Part shown: positions 18,008 through 26,601 of the stretch, in pieces | Numbering within the stretch: position 1 is the stretch's first letter | Layout of the letters: each line of letters opens with the position of its first letter | Assembly: GCA_024226535.1 (NCBI GenBank) | Contig: JAAELP010000155.1 | Location: forward strand, 18,428 to 82,427 | Length of the DNA: 64,000 bases | Source of the DNA: Planctomycetota bacterium | Lineage (GTDB): Bacteria > Planctomycetota > Phycisphaerae > Phycisphaerales > SM1A02 | Reading direction: 5' to 3' | The notes under the pieces: model-generated | What the model was told of the DNA's origin: nothing | Databases searched by the model: none | Seen by the model: the letters and a program-made list of their open reading frames with translations, nothing else | Program-made: the position numbers and the translations under genes

Positions 18008-18595
18008 CGCCGTCACCGTTCGCCTCGGCGCCGCCCATCCGCTCGTAGAGCCACAGCCGCGCGTGGCTCCACTCGTGACGCACCGTGCGCTCGGAAAGAC
18101 CCAGCGCCCGGGCGGTGTCCTCGACGGTGAGGCCGGCGAAGTAGCGCAGCATGACGACCTGGGCGGCGCGGGGGTCGTGATCGTGCAGGGCGATCAGCGC
18201 CTCGTCGAGGGCGAGCATGTCCGCCGGCTCGTCGATCGCCGCCGACGGCTCGGCCCATCGAGGGGCACGCGCCGACGAGCGCCACCGTGCTTGTCCCGGC
18301 CGTAGCGTCGAGCCCGCTCCACCAGGATCCGCCGCATGGCCTGGGCGGCGGCGGCGTAGAAGTGGCCGCGCCCGTTCCAGTCGGCGTCCTGGGCCCCGAC
18401 CAGGCGGAGGTATGCCTCGTGAACGAGGGCGGTGGGCTGGAGCGTGTGGCCGGCGGGCTCGCGGGCCATGTGCCGCCGGGCGAGGGCGTAGAGGGCGTCG
18501 TAGACGTGCGGGAGGAGGGCGTCGGCGGCGGCGGGGTCACCGGTGCCCGCCCGGGTCATAAGATCGACCACGTCACCGCTCGCGTCTTCCGGCAC
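17997..18595 (-). pseudogene. ECF sigma factor interrupted by a one-base frameshift
   Basis: The N-terminal reading (ALLPHVYDALYALARRHM, TALVHEAYLRLVG, FYAAAAQAMRRILVERARR) and the C-terminal reading (LALDEALIALHDHDPRAA, YFAGLTVEDTARALGLSERT) are the sigma-2 and sigma-4 halves of one planctomycete-type ECF sigma factor of about 199 residues, but lie in different frames. The break is at a short G run on the coding strand (plus-strand C at 18254-18256); one added G restores VPLDGAEPSAAIDEPADMLALDE. The start is GTG 18595 with a perfect AGGAGG at 18602-18607, 6 bases away. Either it is a real inactivation or a sequencing error. It overlaps the kinase gene. Confidence 0.8.
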
Positions 18596-18740
18596 CCTCG
18601 ACCTCCTGCTCATCGAAGAAAAACGGAAAGATCGTGTCCGCCCGTCCCCGGGATTGTCGCACTCACCTCCGACGACGGCAAGATCCCGCCGTGAACGCCC
18701 CTTACGCGTACCGCCCTCCCCCTGTCTCCGGAGAAGCACG

Positions 18741-19514
18741 ATGAGCCGCATCCTGATGTTCCTCTACGGTCTCGTCGCCTACGCCCTGTTCTTCGTGACG
18801 ATCCTCTACGCCATCGGTTTCGTCACCGGGCTGGTCGTTCCGAAGACGCTCCACACCGGCGTGGCCGCCGGGCTGGGCGAGGCGATCGGCGTGAACGTCG
18901 CGCTGCTGGCCCTTTTCGCGGTCCAGCACCTGATCATGGCCCGCCCCGCCTTCAAGGAATGGTGGGCGCAGTTCGTGCCCCGGCCGATCGAGCGCAGCAC
19001 GTTCGTCATCTTTGCCAGCTCGATCCTGCTGCTCACGTTCTGGCAGTGGCGACCGATGCCGGAGATCGTCTGGGAGGTGGGGTCGCCGGCCCTCCGCAGC
19101 GTGCTGATCGGGGTCTCGCTGCTTGGCTTCGGAATCGTGTTCTACAGCTCGTTCCTGATCGATCACTTCGACCTCTTCGGGCTCCGCCAGGTCTACCTGC
19201 ACCTGCGTCGGCGCGAGGGTGTGAACCACAAGTTCATGGAGCGATCGCTCTACCGGCTGGTGCGTCACCCGCTCATGCTCGGCTTCCTGATCGCGTTCTG
19301 GTCCGCGCCCACGATGACGCAGGGTCACCTGCTGTTCGCGGCGGTCACGACCGCGTACATCATCGTCGGAACCAAGGTCGAGGAGCGCGATCTCGTGCGG
19401 TATCTCGGCGACGACTACCTCGCCTACCGCAAGCGGACGCCGGCGCTCATGCCGCTCCCGTTCCGGAAGCGCACGTCGGCGGCGCAGACGCGATCGTCCA
19501 CGGCGGCCTCGTGA
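18741..19514 (+). CDS. mddA: MddA-like methanethiol S-methyltransferase (membrane)
   Basis: A 257-residue membrane protein with about five to six hydrophobic helices. The C-terminal part has isoprenylcysteine-methyltransferase-like motifs: LYRLVRHPLMLGFLIAFW, PTMTQGHLLFAAVTTAYI, EERDLVRYLGDDYLAYRK and TPALMP, which match the MddA branch that methylates methanethiol to dimethyl sulfide with S-adenosylmethionine. ATG 18741 is preceded by GGAG at a normal distance. A related NnrU-type or isoprenylcysteine methyltransferase function cannot be excluded by eye. It diverges from the frameshifted sigma gene. Confidence 0.7.
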   Translation: MSRILMFLYGLVAYALFFVTILYAIGFVTGLVVPKTLHTGVAAGLGEAIGVNVALLALFAVQHLIMARPAFKEWWAQFVPRPIERSTFVIFASSILLLTFWQWRPMPEIVWEVGSPALRSVLIGVSLLGFGIVFYSSFLIDHFDLFGLRQVYLHLRRREGVNHKFMERSLYRLVRHPLMLGFLIAFWSAPTMTQGHLLFAAVTTAYIIVGTKVEERDLVRYLGDDYLAYRKRTPALMPLPFRKRTSAAQTRSSTAAS

Positions 19515-19521
19515 TGCGAAC

Positions 19522-20061
19522 TCACCCGGGGGCGACGCAGAGCTGGTCGCGGAGGCGGTTCAGCCCCCGGCGGAAGTGCGACTTGACCGTGTTCACCGGG
19601 CAACCGACGTGGCGGGCGATCTGCTCACGGGTCAGGCCGTGCATGAGGGCGAGCCGCACCACGCGCTGCTGATCGGAGCTGAGGTGGTCGAACGCGACCT
19701 CCACGGGCCCCATCTCCTGCCTCGTCTCTTCCGGATCGACCGGCGGCTCGTTCTCGAACCACTCGATGGGTTCGGTCCCGTACCCGAGCCGGGACGCGCG
19801 TCGCGAGCGCCGCAGATGATCGATCGCGCGTTGGCGCGCAATCATCGCCACGAAGCCGTGCTCGCTGCCGCGCATGCCGTCGAACCGCGACGCGTTCATC
19901 CAGATCGCGGCGAACGCCTCCTGGACCGCATCGTCGACGTCGGCCAACTGGCCGAAGACGCGTGCCGCGATCGCGCGAACAAGACGGCCGTAGCGATCGA
20001 CGCACTCATCCATCGCACCGCGATCACCACCGGCCACGCGTTGAAGAATCGACTGACCCAC
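19522..20061 (-). CDS. ECF-type RNA polymerase sigma factor
   Basis: A complete 179-residue sigma-70-family protein. Region 2 is visible as VDRYGRLVRAIAARVFGQLADVDDAVQEAFAAIW followed by FVAMIARQRAIDHLRR. Region 4 is LSSDQQRVVRLALMHGLTREQIARHVGCPVNTVKSHFRRGLNRLRDQL. It begins at GTG 20061 with GGAG about 9 bases upstream. It lies 24 bases after the cysteine-synthase-like gene on the same strand and may be co-transcribed with the tyrosine-degradation genes. Its cognate anti-sigma factor would normally follow, but the next gene faces it. Confidence 0.85.
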   Translation of the reverse strand: MGQSILQRVAGGDRGAMDECVDRYGRLVRAIAARVFGQLADVDDAVQEAFAAIWMNASRFDGMRGSEHGFVAMIARQRAIDHLRRSRRASRLGYGTEPIEWFENEPPVDPEETRQEMGPVEVAFDHLSSDQQRVVRLALMHGLTREQIARHVGCPVNTVKSHFRRGLNRLRDQLCVAPG

Positions 20062-20085
20062 CGAAGGGCTCCCGCCCCCCCGTTC

Positions 20086-21138
20086 CTACCTCACTGCGAC
20101 GTACCGCTCGAACACCACGTGCGGGGCGAGGAAGGCCTCGCGCACCGGCTCGTCGTTGCAGAGATCCGTGGAGAGGTACTTCTTGTTCGAATCGGGAAGC
20201 ACGGTGACCACCGTCGCGTCGGGCCCCAGCTCACGGCAGAGCTGGATCGCCCCGATGATGTTCGCCCCGGAGGAAATGCCCACGGCCAGCCCGAGCTCGC
20301 GGCTGATCAACTGGGCCATGATGATCGAGTCACCATCCCACGCGTCGATCACTGGATCCAGTTCGTCGAGCTGGACGATCGACGGAATGAACTCGTCGGA
20401 GATCCCCTGGATCCGGTGCTTGCCCACCTTGTGTCCCGTCCGTATCGTCGGCGAGTCGGCGGGCTCGAGGGGATGCACGCGCACCGACCGGCCTCGGCGC
20501 CGCAGGCAGCGTCCCACGCCCATGACCGTGCCGCCCGTGCCCACGCCGGCGACGAAGGCGTCGATCTCGCGATCAAACTTCGCGAGCTGCTCCTCGATCT
20601 CCGGCCCCGTGCTCACCTCGTGGGCCTCGATGTTCGCGGGCGCGTCGAACTGCCGCGGCAGGAATACGCGCTCGCGGCTCTGGGCGTACGCCTCCGCCCG
20701 CTCGATCGAGCCGACGAAGCCGCCTTCCTTGCGCGTCACGAGGACGACCTCGGCGCCGAAGTGGCGGATGAGCTGCACCCGCTCGCTGCTCATCCAGTCG
20801 GGCATGTAGATCCGCACCGGGTGCCCCAGCGCGCGTCCGATGGCGGCGAAGGAGATGCCGGTGTTGCCGCTGGACGCCTCGGCGATGACGTCACCGGGAC
20901 GCAGCTCGCCGGACTCGTACGCGCGCCGCATGATGTGCGCCGCCATGCGGTCCTTGACGCTGCCGGTCATGTTCATCGACTCGTACTTCGCGTAGATCCG
21001 ATAGGGCTCGCCGTCGAATCGGAGGTGGATCTCCAGCAGCGGCGTCTCGCTGATGAGCGCGGCGATGTCGTCGACCCAGGCGACTGATGCATCCGCCGAC
21101 GGAGGGGCGTTCTTCCCCGAGACGAAACGGGCGCTCAT
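20086..21138 (-). CDS. cysteine synthase / cystathionine beta-synthase-like PLP enzyme
   Basis: A 350-residue fold-type II PLP enzyme. NMTGSVKDRMA carries the Schiff-base Lys, EASSGNTGIS is the substrate-binding loop, GTGGTVMGVGR binds the cofactor phosphate and GISSGANIIGA is also conserved. CysK and CBS catalytic cores share these motifs; no C-terminal regulatory CBS domain is present. It would make cysteine from O-acetylserine or cystathionine from serine and homocysteine. ATG 21138 is 5 bases past the hmgA stop; TTG 21147 overlaps that stop and is an alternative. It sits in the hpd-hmgA operon, an unusual place for sulfur metabolism. Confidence 0.82.
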   Translation of the reverse strand: MSARFVSGKNAPPSADASVAWVDDIAALISETPLLEIHLRFDGEPYRIYAKYESMNMTGSVKDRMAAHIMRRAYESGELRPGDVIAEASSGNTGISFAAIGRALGHPVRIYMPDWMSSERVQLIRHFGAEVVLVTRKEGGFVGSIERAEAYAQSRERVFLPRQFDAPANIEAHEVSTGPEIEEQLAKFDREIDAFVAGVGTGGTVMGVGRCLRRRGRSVRVHPLEPADSPTIRTGHKVGKHRIQGISDEFIPSIVQLDELDPVIDAWDGDSIIMAQLISRELGLAVGISSGANIIGAIQLCRELGPDATVVTVLPDSNKKYLSTDLCNDEPVREAFLAPHVVFERYVAVR

Positions 21139-21143
21139 GTGGG

Positions 21144-22367
21144 TCAAGTCGTCACCTTCTCGCGTGCGGCGGCGGCCTTCGGGAAATGCTCACCGAGCCA
21201 GCTCTGGGGGTACTCCGCGTCGTCGAGGGCGAGCGCCGCCGGCGTCACGAGGAAGGGGCGGAACGTGTCGCACATTACGACGAGTTCCTCGGTCTCCGTC
21301 GCGTCGAGCGTGGCCTCCACCGTGCCGGGGTGCGGTCCGTGGGGAATGCCCTGCGGATGGGAGGTGATCGAACCCTCCTCGATGCCCTTGCGCGCCGTGT
21401 ACTTCTTGTCCACGTAGTACATCACCTCGTCGGAGTCGATGTTCGAGTGGTTGTACGGGACCTTGATCGCGTCGGGATGGAAGTCCAGCAGCCGCGGGCA
21501 GAACGCGCAGATGACGAAGTTGTGGCCTTCGAAGACCTGGTGCGTCGTCGGCGGCAGGTGGTGCTTGCCCACGATCGGCGAGAAGTCGTCGGCGTTGAAG
21601 CAGTACGGGTAGTAGCAGCCGTCCCACCCGACGACGTCGAGCGGGTGGTAGTCGAAGTGGTAGCCGTGCACGTTGTGCAGCGCCTTGATCCGCACCTCGA
21701 ACGTGCCTCGCTCGTCGTACGCCAGCGGCATCTCCGGCACGCGCAGGTCGCGCTCGCAGTACGGGGCATGCTCCAGGAACTGGCTCGTCTTCTTGCTGAC
21801 GTACCGCGGAGGCGGCAGGATGTGCGACGCGTTGACGGTCTCGATCACGATGAACCGCGGGTTGGGCCCGTCCGGCCCCGGATCGTCGAACTCCATCCGG
21901 TAGATCGTGCCCTTCGGGATCACCACGAAATCGTGCTCACGGAACTTCAACGTACCGAACATCGAGTACACGGTTCCGCATCCGTGATGGATGAACAGGC
22001 ACTCGTCGCCCTGGCCGTTCTTGTAGTGGTAGCCCATCGGCTCGGCGGGGACGCAGATCGACATCTCGCAGTCCGCGTTGCCGAAGAGCACGACGCGCCC
22101 CGTGATCGGGTCGCCCTCGGGCTGCATCTGCATCGTGCGCAGGTGCCGCATCCGCATGATGTCCGTCTCGACGTAGTCGGGCTTCGTCGAGTACATCGCG
22201 CTCCATCCGGTGACCTGGGTCGGCGGGTGAATGTGGTAGAGCGTCGACGTCGGCCCCACGAAGCCCTCCGTGCCGAACACCTCCTCGGAGTAGAAGGCGC
22301 CGTCGGGACGTCGGAACTGGACGTGCCGTTTCGCGGGAATCTCGCCGAGCTTGGTGTAATAAGGCAT
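21144..22367 (-). CDS. hmgA: homogentisate 1,2-dioxygenase
   Basis: A 407-residue cupin-type dioxygenase that opens the homogentisate ring to maleylacetoacetate. Iron-ligand regions are visible in the C-terminal half: PYNHSNIDSDEVMYYV supplies His and Glu, and GSITSHPQGIPHGPHPG supplies His residues. QGDECLFIHHGCGTVYS and FVVIPKGTIYRMEF are typical double-barrel segments. The start MPYYTKLGEIP at 22367 lies 29 bases after the hpd stop, so the two consecutive tyrosine-degradation steps are coupled. The following maleylacetoacetate isomerase and fumarylacetoacetase genes are not in this cluster. Confidence 0.88.
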   Translation of the reverse strand: MPYYTKLGEIPAKRHVQFRRPDGAFYSEEVFGTEGFVGPTSTLYHIHPPTQVTGWSAMYSTKPDYVETDIMRMRHLRTMQMQPEGDPITGRVVLFGNADCEMSICVPAEPMGYHYKNGQGDECLFIHHGCGTVYSMFGTLKFREHDFVVIPKGTIYRMEFDDPGPDGPNPRFIVIETVNASHILPPPRYVSKKTSQFLEHAPYCERDLRVPEMPLAYDERGTFEVRIKALHNVHGYHFDYHPLDVVGWDGCYYPYCFNADDFSPIVGKHHLPPTTHQVFEGHNFVICAFCPRLLDFHPDAIKVPYNHSNIDSDEVMYYVDKKYTARKGIEEGSITSHPQGIPHGPHPGTVEATLDATETEELVVMCDTFRPFLVTPAALALDDAEYPQSWLGEHFPKAAAAREKVTT

Positions 22368-22396
22368 GGTGAACTCGCAGTGGTCCGGGTGAGAGG

Positions 22397-23575
22397 CTAG
22401 AGATTCCCGCGGCGCTCCTGCTCGATCTCGAGCGACTCGAACAGCGCCTTGAAGTTGCCCTTGCCGAACGACCGGCTGCCGCGTCGGCAGATGATCTCGA
22501 AGAAGAGGGTCGGGCGGTCCTGGAGGGGTCGCGTGAAGATCTGGAGCAGGTAGCCGTCCTCGTCGCGATCGACGAGCAGTTGCAGGTCCTTCACCTTCTC
22601 GCGGTCCTCGCGGATCTCGCCGACGCGGTCCCAGACGAGGTCGTAGTACGCGTCGGGGATCGTGAGGAAGTCCACGCCGCGCCGGTGCAGCTCGCCGACG
22701 CTGTCGACCGCGTCGTCGGTGAGGAAGGCGAGGTGCTGGATGCCGGGCGTGCCCCGGTGCCACTCGAGGTACTCCTCGATCTGGCTCTTCCGCTTGCCCT
22801 CGGCCGGCTCGTTGATCGGGATCTTGATCAGCTCGCGCCCGGAGTCCATGACCTTCGACATGAGCGCCGAGTACTCGGTCGAGATGTCCTTGTCGTCGAA
22901 GTGCTTGAACAGCTTGAACTGAAGGACGTTCTCGTACCACGACACCCAGTGGTTCATCTTGCCCAGCTCGACGTTGCCGACGCAGTGATCGACGTAGTAG
23001 AGCCCGCACGGGTGCTCGCGGTTGTAGTCGTTCAGCGGCAGCGCCTCGATCCGCTCGAAGCTGGGCATGAACACCCCGCCGTTCTTCACGGTCTCCATGT
23101 CGTAGCCGCCGGTGCGGGAGACGAACGAGTGCACGACGCGCCCGAACGTCTTGATCCCCGCCGTCACCACCGTACCCTTCGCGTCGGTGCGCTCGATCGG
23201 CTCGTACGCGGGCTCGGCGCCGTTGGCGACTGCTTTCTCCCACGCCGCGACGGCGTCGGCCACGTTGAACGCGATGTCCTTGACACCGTCGCCGTACCGC
23301 ATGACCTCCTGCTGCGCCGGGTGACTCTCGCCGAGCCCCGTGGTCAGCAGCATCCGGATGTTGCCCTGCGTCAGCAGGTACGCCGCCTCGTCGCGCGAGC
23401 CCGTCGTAAGGTCGGCGACCTGCTCGATCTGGAACCCGAAGCAGTGGGCATAGAAGTACGCCGCCTGCTTGGCGTTGCCGACGTGGAAGCGGACATGGTC
23501 GACGTCGTTCAGGCGGAGCGGGTCGGTGGTGGAACCGGCCTCCTCGCGCTTCCGGGGCGCGTGGGTCGTGCTCAT
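22397..23575 (-). CDS. hpd: 4-hydroxyphenylpyruvate dioxygenase
   Basis: A 392-residue vicinal-oxygen-chelate dioxygenase converting 4-hydroxyphenylpyruvate to homogentisate. The N-terminal VOC half has DVDHVRFHVGNAKQAAYFY. The catalytic half carries the 2-His-1-Glu iron ligands in YYVDHCVGNV, IQHLAFLTDD and LFFEIICRRG. ATG 23575 is chosen because GGGAG lies 7 bases upstream. It is the first gene of the minus-strand set hpd-hmgA-cysK-like-sigma. Confidence 0.92.
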   Translation of the reverse strand: MSTTHAPRKREEAGSTTDPLRLNDVDHVRFHVGNAKQAAYFYAHCFGFQIEQVADLTTGSRDEAAYLLTQGNIRMLLTTGLGESHPAQQEVMRYGDGVKDIAFNVADAVAAWEKAVANGAEPAYEPIERTDAKGTVVTAGIKTFGRVVHSFVSRTGGYDMETVKNGGVFMPSFERIEALPLNDYNREHPCGLYYVDHCVGNVELGKMNHWVSWYENVLQFKLFKHFDDKDISTEYSALMSKVMDSGRELIKIPINEPAEGKRKSQIEEYLEWHRGTPGIQHLAFLTDDAVDSVGELHRRGVDFLTIPDAYYDLVWDRVGEIREDREKVKDLQLLVDRDEDGYLLQIFTRPLQDRPTLFFEIICRRGSRSFGKGNFKALFESLEIEQERRGNL

Positions 23576-23693
23576 GATGAGGCTCCCGGGGGGGTCGAGG
23601 GCGTCGTGGCACACCCATTACGCACCCGGGGCGACGAATCCACCACGGGAACCTCGCCCCGATCTTTCGGATTCCGGGAAAATCGCTGCGCCC

Positions 23694-24515
23694 TCACGCC
23701 CGCAGCCAGCCCGCGTAGAGGGCGGGACGGCGGTCGGGCAGGAACAGCCGCCGGGCGGGCGACCGGGCCGCGGACCCCAGGTCGACGTCGACGAGCAGGA
23801 CCTCTTCGGTCCCCTGCCCGGCCCGGGCGATGACCCGTCCGTCGGGATCACAGACGAATGACTCGCCGGCGAACTCCAGCCGCGGCTCACGTCCCACGCG
23901 GTTGCACAGCGCCGTGTAGAACCCGTTCTGGAACGCGGCGACCCGCATTTCCGCTTCGTACAAGCCGTCCGGCCATTCCCCGACCGCCCCCGCCTGGGGC
24001 GTGACGACCAGGTCCGCGCCGCCGAGGGCGAGCGTGCGCATGTACTCGGGAAAATGCCGGTCGTAGCAGATCGCCACGCCGATGCGTCCGTGCCGCGTGT
24101 CGTAGACGGGCGCCCCGCGATCACCGGGGGCGTAGTAGCCCTTTTCGTGAAAGCACTCGAACTCGGCGACGTGGACCATGCGCGTCACGCCAAGCAGGCT
24201 GCCGTCGGCGTCGATGACGGGCGACGCGTCGTAGGTGCGGTCGCCGTCGCGCTCGAAGAGGTTGAGGACGATCACGATGCCGAGCGCCTTCGCGCGCTCC
24301 GCGAAGCGCTCGGTCGTCGGCCCGGGGATCGGCTCGGCGAGCGCGACGCGGTCCGGCGTCGCGGGCTCCTGCGGATAGAACGGCTCGAACGCCAGTTCGG
24401 CGAACGCCACGACACGGGCCCCCTGCTCCGCCGCCCGCTCCACGGCCGCGAGGCCACGCTCGCGGTTGGCGTCGCGATCCCGCGTCGCGGGCTGCTGGAC
24501 GAGGGCGATGCGCAC
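23694..24515 (-). CDS. carbon-nitrogen hydrolase (nitrilase superfamily amidase)
   Basis: A 273-residue enzyme with the nitrilase triad: Glu in FAELAFEPFYP, Lys in FHEKGYYAPGD and Cys in AICYDRHFPEYMR. It resembles N-carbamoylputrescine amidases and beta-ureidopropionases more than true nitrilases, but the substrate cannot be read from the sequence. The GTG at 24515 is chosen because GGGGAGG (24525-24531) precedes it by 9 bases and gives the usual MRIALVQQP N-terminus. It diverges from the methyltransferase gene. Whether it serves the pyrimidine route at the left end of the window is unknown. Confidence 0.82.
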   Translation of the reverse strand: MRIALVQQPATRDRDANRERGLAAVERAAEQGARVVAFAELAFEPFYPQEPATPDRVALAEPIPGPTTERFAERAKALGIVIVLNLFERDGDRTYDASPVIDADGSLLGVTRMVHVAEFECFHEKGYYAPGDRGAPVYDTRHGRIGVAICYDRHFPEYMRTLALGGADLVVTPQAGAVGEWPDGLYEAEMRVAAFQNGFYTALCNRVGREPRLEFAGESFVCDPDGRVIARAGQGTEEVLLVDVDLGSAARSPARRLFLPDRRPALYAGWLRA

Positions 24516-24519
24516 GGCG

Positions 24520-24549
24520 TTGATCCTCCCCGGTCTGCGATGGTACAAT
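24520..24549 (+). promoter_or_regulatory. candidate sigma-70 promoter for the methyltransferase gene
   Basis: TTGATC (24520-24525) and TACAAT (24544-24549) are 18 bases apart, a good housekeeping promoter match on the plus strand. A start about 7 bases later would fall near 24556, only 3 bases before the most upstream GTG of the gene. Confidence 0.55.
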
Positions 24550-24558
24550 CTCTGACGG

Positions 24559-25380
24559 GTGGTTCGGGTCCCACGTTACACTCATGCCTCTCGGTGCGTG
24601 CCGGGGCGGGGTCCAGAGTTGACAATCGATTCCCAGCAATCCACGAAGACGATCCAGGTTCGGGTCACCGATCCCCCGCTCGAGTTGTTCATCGCCGACG
24701 GTGCGTTCCGCCCCAACCCCACCACCGTGCGGTTTGCTCGCACCATCCGCATCGACGACGGCGACGTCGTCTTCGACATCGGAACCGGCATCGGGCCGCT
24801 TGCGGTGATGGCCGCGATGGCGGGCGCCGCCGAGGTCCACGGCGTCGATCCCGTGCCCATGCATTGCGAACTCGCCCGGAGGAACGTTGCCAAGTACGGT
24901 CTCGAGGATCGCGTTCACATCCACGAGGGCCCGTTCTTCGAGCCGCTCCGGAACCACGCCGAGTATAAGGACACCCGCGCGAACGTCATCATCGGCGACG
25001 TGTCGGGCATCGCCGACATCGTGGCCCGGGCCCTGGGCTGGTACTCCAGCGACGTGCCCACCGGGGGTGAGGACGGTACGGACGTCATCATCGATCTGCT
25101 CGACCGCGCCCGCACGCAGCTCACCAGCGGCGGGACGATCTACTTCCCCATCGCCATCGACCTCTGCGACGACGCCAAGATCCTCGACGACGCGAGGACC
25201 CGGTTCGCGACCGTCGTAAACGCGATGGAGCGCCCGACCACGAACTTCCCGATGACCGACGCGGAAGTCGAGGCCGTGAACGACGCCTACGACAACCACG
25301 TTCCCGACTACATCACCATCCAGTCGGGACGGCGACCCTACTGGCGCGGACAGATCTGGAAGGCGTCGGATCCGCGCTGA
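24559..25380 (+). CDS. SAM-dependent methyltransferase (HemK/PrmA-like fold)
   Basis: The chain has the class I methyltransferase core: VVFDIGTGIGPLAVMAAMAGAAEVHGVD is the SAM-binding glycine loop and acidic strand end, preceded by a FRPNPTTVRFAR segment like the entry to PrmC/RlmF-type enzymes. The usual NPPY motif is replaced by NVIIGDVSGIAD, so the substrate is not predictable. Start choice is uncertain: GTG 24559 follows a TACAAT element by only 9 bases, while TTG 24619 would give 253 residues with a normal leader. No close partner gene; a dockerin protein gene converges on it. Confidence 0.7.
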   Translation: MVRVPRYTHASRCVPGRGPELTIDSQQSTKTIQVRVTDPPLELFIADGAFRPNPTTVRFARTIRIDDGDVVFDIGTGIGPLAVMAAMAGAAEVHGVDPVPMHCELARRNVAKYGLEDRVHIHEGPFFEPLRNHAEYKDTRANVIIGDVSGIADIVARALGWYSSDVPTGGEDGTDVIIDLLDRARTQLTSGGTIYFPIAIDLCDDAKILDDARTRFATVVNAMERPTTNFPMTDAEVEAVNDAYDNHVPDYITIQSGRRPYWRGQIWKASDPR

Positions 25381-25407
25381 GCACGCGGCCCCCCTCCCGC
25401 CCTGGGT

Positions 25408-26073
25408 TCAGAAACAATCCGGACACCAGTGGTCCCCCCAGTTCCCGATGATGGCGAGGATGTCGCCGAAGCCGACGTCGCCGCTGCCGTCGACATCGGC
25501 GTGGCACGGACCCACCGGCTCGCCGCATCCCGTCGTTCCCCAGCTCGCGATCACCACGAGGATGTCGCTGAAGCCGACGGTGAAGTCGCCGTCGAGATCG
25601 CCGAGCGGGCACGGGCCCATGGTCAGGGTGAGCTTCAGGACGTCGAACGATCCGGTGATCGGTCCGGCCTCCGGGTTCGTCGCGACACCGACGAGCCACG
25701 TGTAGAACGCGATTCCGTCGGGCGGATACAGATCGCCGTTCATCGCGGTCGTTTCGATCGACGCGTTGAACGTCCCCTGCCCCGACCATCCCTCCGCCGC
25801 GCCGGTCATGCCGACGCCCCCCGTCGGCAACAGGAACGACACGCCGAGCGCCGACGCGTCGTACGAACCGGTCGCGGTGAAGGTGACGTCGAGCCGCGCG
25901 GTGACAACCGATCCCTCGAGCGTGCCGACCCCGATGATCTCGCCCCCGAACAGCAGCACCGGTGTTCCGGACGCGTCGAGCACGACCTCGGTCTCGCAGA
26001 CGGCACCGGCAAGGGCGCCGCCGGCAGGGATGAGGCCCATTGCGGCGATGATGGCGAGTGACGTGCGTTGCAT
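25408..26073 (-). CDS. secreted hypothetical protein with dockerin-like C-terminus
   Basis: A 221-residue precursor with a signal peptide (SLAIIAAMGLIPAGGALAGA). The middle is a single beta-rich domain of about 110 residues with no family I recognise (LDVTFTATGSYDASALGVSFLLP). The last 65 residues hold two dockerin/EF-hand-like loops, LDGDFTVGFSDILVVIASWG and VDGSGDVGFGDILAIIGNWG. ATG 26073 is preferred over 26079 because AGGAG lies exactly 6 bases upstream of it but directly abuts 26079. Confidence 0.75.
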   Translation of the reverse strand: MQRTSLAIIAAMGLIPAGGALAGAVCETEVVLDASGTPVLLFGGEIIGVGTLEGSVVTARLDVTFTATGSYDASALGVSFLLPTGGVGMTGAAEGWSGQGTFNASIETTAMNGDLYPPDGIAFYTWLVGVATNPEAGPITGSFDVLKLTLTMGPCPLGDLDGDFTVGFSDILVVIASWGTTGCGEPVGPCHADVDGSGDVGFGDILAIIGNWGDHWCPDCF

Positions 26074-26115
26074 GCTCATCTCCTGGCTCGGCCCCGCGTC
26101 ATTGTACGTCCACGT

Positions 26116-26121
26116 TAGATT
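26116..26121 (+). promoter_or_regulatory. candidate -10 element (TAGATT), leaderless start of yjbQ
   Basis: TAGATT is followed by 6 bases and then ATG 26128. There is no ribosome site between. The spacing equals that seen before recQ and the right-end esterase gene. Confidence 0.45.
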
Positions 26122-26127
26122 GCGGGC

Positions 26128-26544
26128 ATGATCCACCAGGACCACATCGAGTTCGCGACGAACGGCCACGGCCACATGACCGACCTCACCGAGCGTGTGA
26201 CGCGCATCGTGCGCGAGTCCGGTGTCGAGACCGGGCTCGCCCACGTGTTCAACGTCGGCAGCACCGGCGCGCTCGGCACGATCGAGTTCGAGCCGGGGCT
26301 CGAGCGCGACCTGCCGGAAGTGCTCGACAAGCTCATCCCGCCCGGACGCGACTACGGCCACGAGCAGGCGTGGCACGACGGCAACGCGCACTCGCACCTT
26401 CAGGCGACGTGGCTGGGTCCGGAGATCACCGTGCCGGTCGCCTCCGGCCGCCCCGTGCTCGGCACGTGGCAGCAGGTGTTCCACCTCGAGTGCGACGTGC
26501 GGGCACGGGAGCGCACGGTCGTGGTGACCGTACAGGGCGGTTGA
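26128..26544 (+). CDS. yjbQ: YjbQ / UPF0047 family protein
   Basis: A 138-residue single-domain protein. TGLAHVFNVGSTGALGTIEFEPGLERDL, GHEQAWHDGNAHSHLQATWLGPEITVPV and LGTWQQVFHLECDV are the conserved blocks of the YjbQ family. Some members show weak thiamine-phosphate synthase activity; the physiological role is not settled. The family's clustered His and Glu residues in HDGNAHSHL probably bind metal. A -10-like element lies 6 bases before the ATG. Confidence 0.88.
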   Translation: MIHQDHIEFATNGHGHMTDLTERVTRIVRESGVETGLAHVFNVGSTGALGTIEFEPGLERDLPEVLDKLIPPGRDYGHEQAWHDGNAHSHLQATWLGPEITVPVASGRPVLGTWQQVFHLECDVRARERTVVVTVQGG

Positions 26545-26601
26545 CGCCGCGTTCCCCGGAAAGTCCTCGCGATGAGCGCTCGGCCGTTTTAGGATCGAGC
26601 G

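Noticed and set aside
17997..18595. Interruption of the ECF sigma gene as another selenocysteine codon
   Set aside because: There is no in-frame TGA; the two halves are in different frames, which only an indel or frameshift explains.
22397..23618. Long frame running from hmgA upstream across hpd on the same strand
   Set aside because: Only the part after ATG 22367 has homogentisate dioxygenase features; the upstream part is the out-of-frame shadow of hpd.
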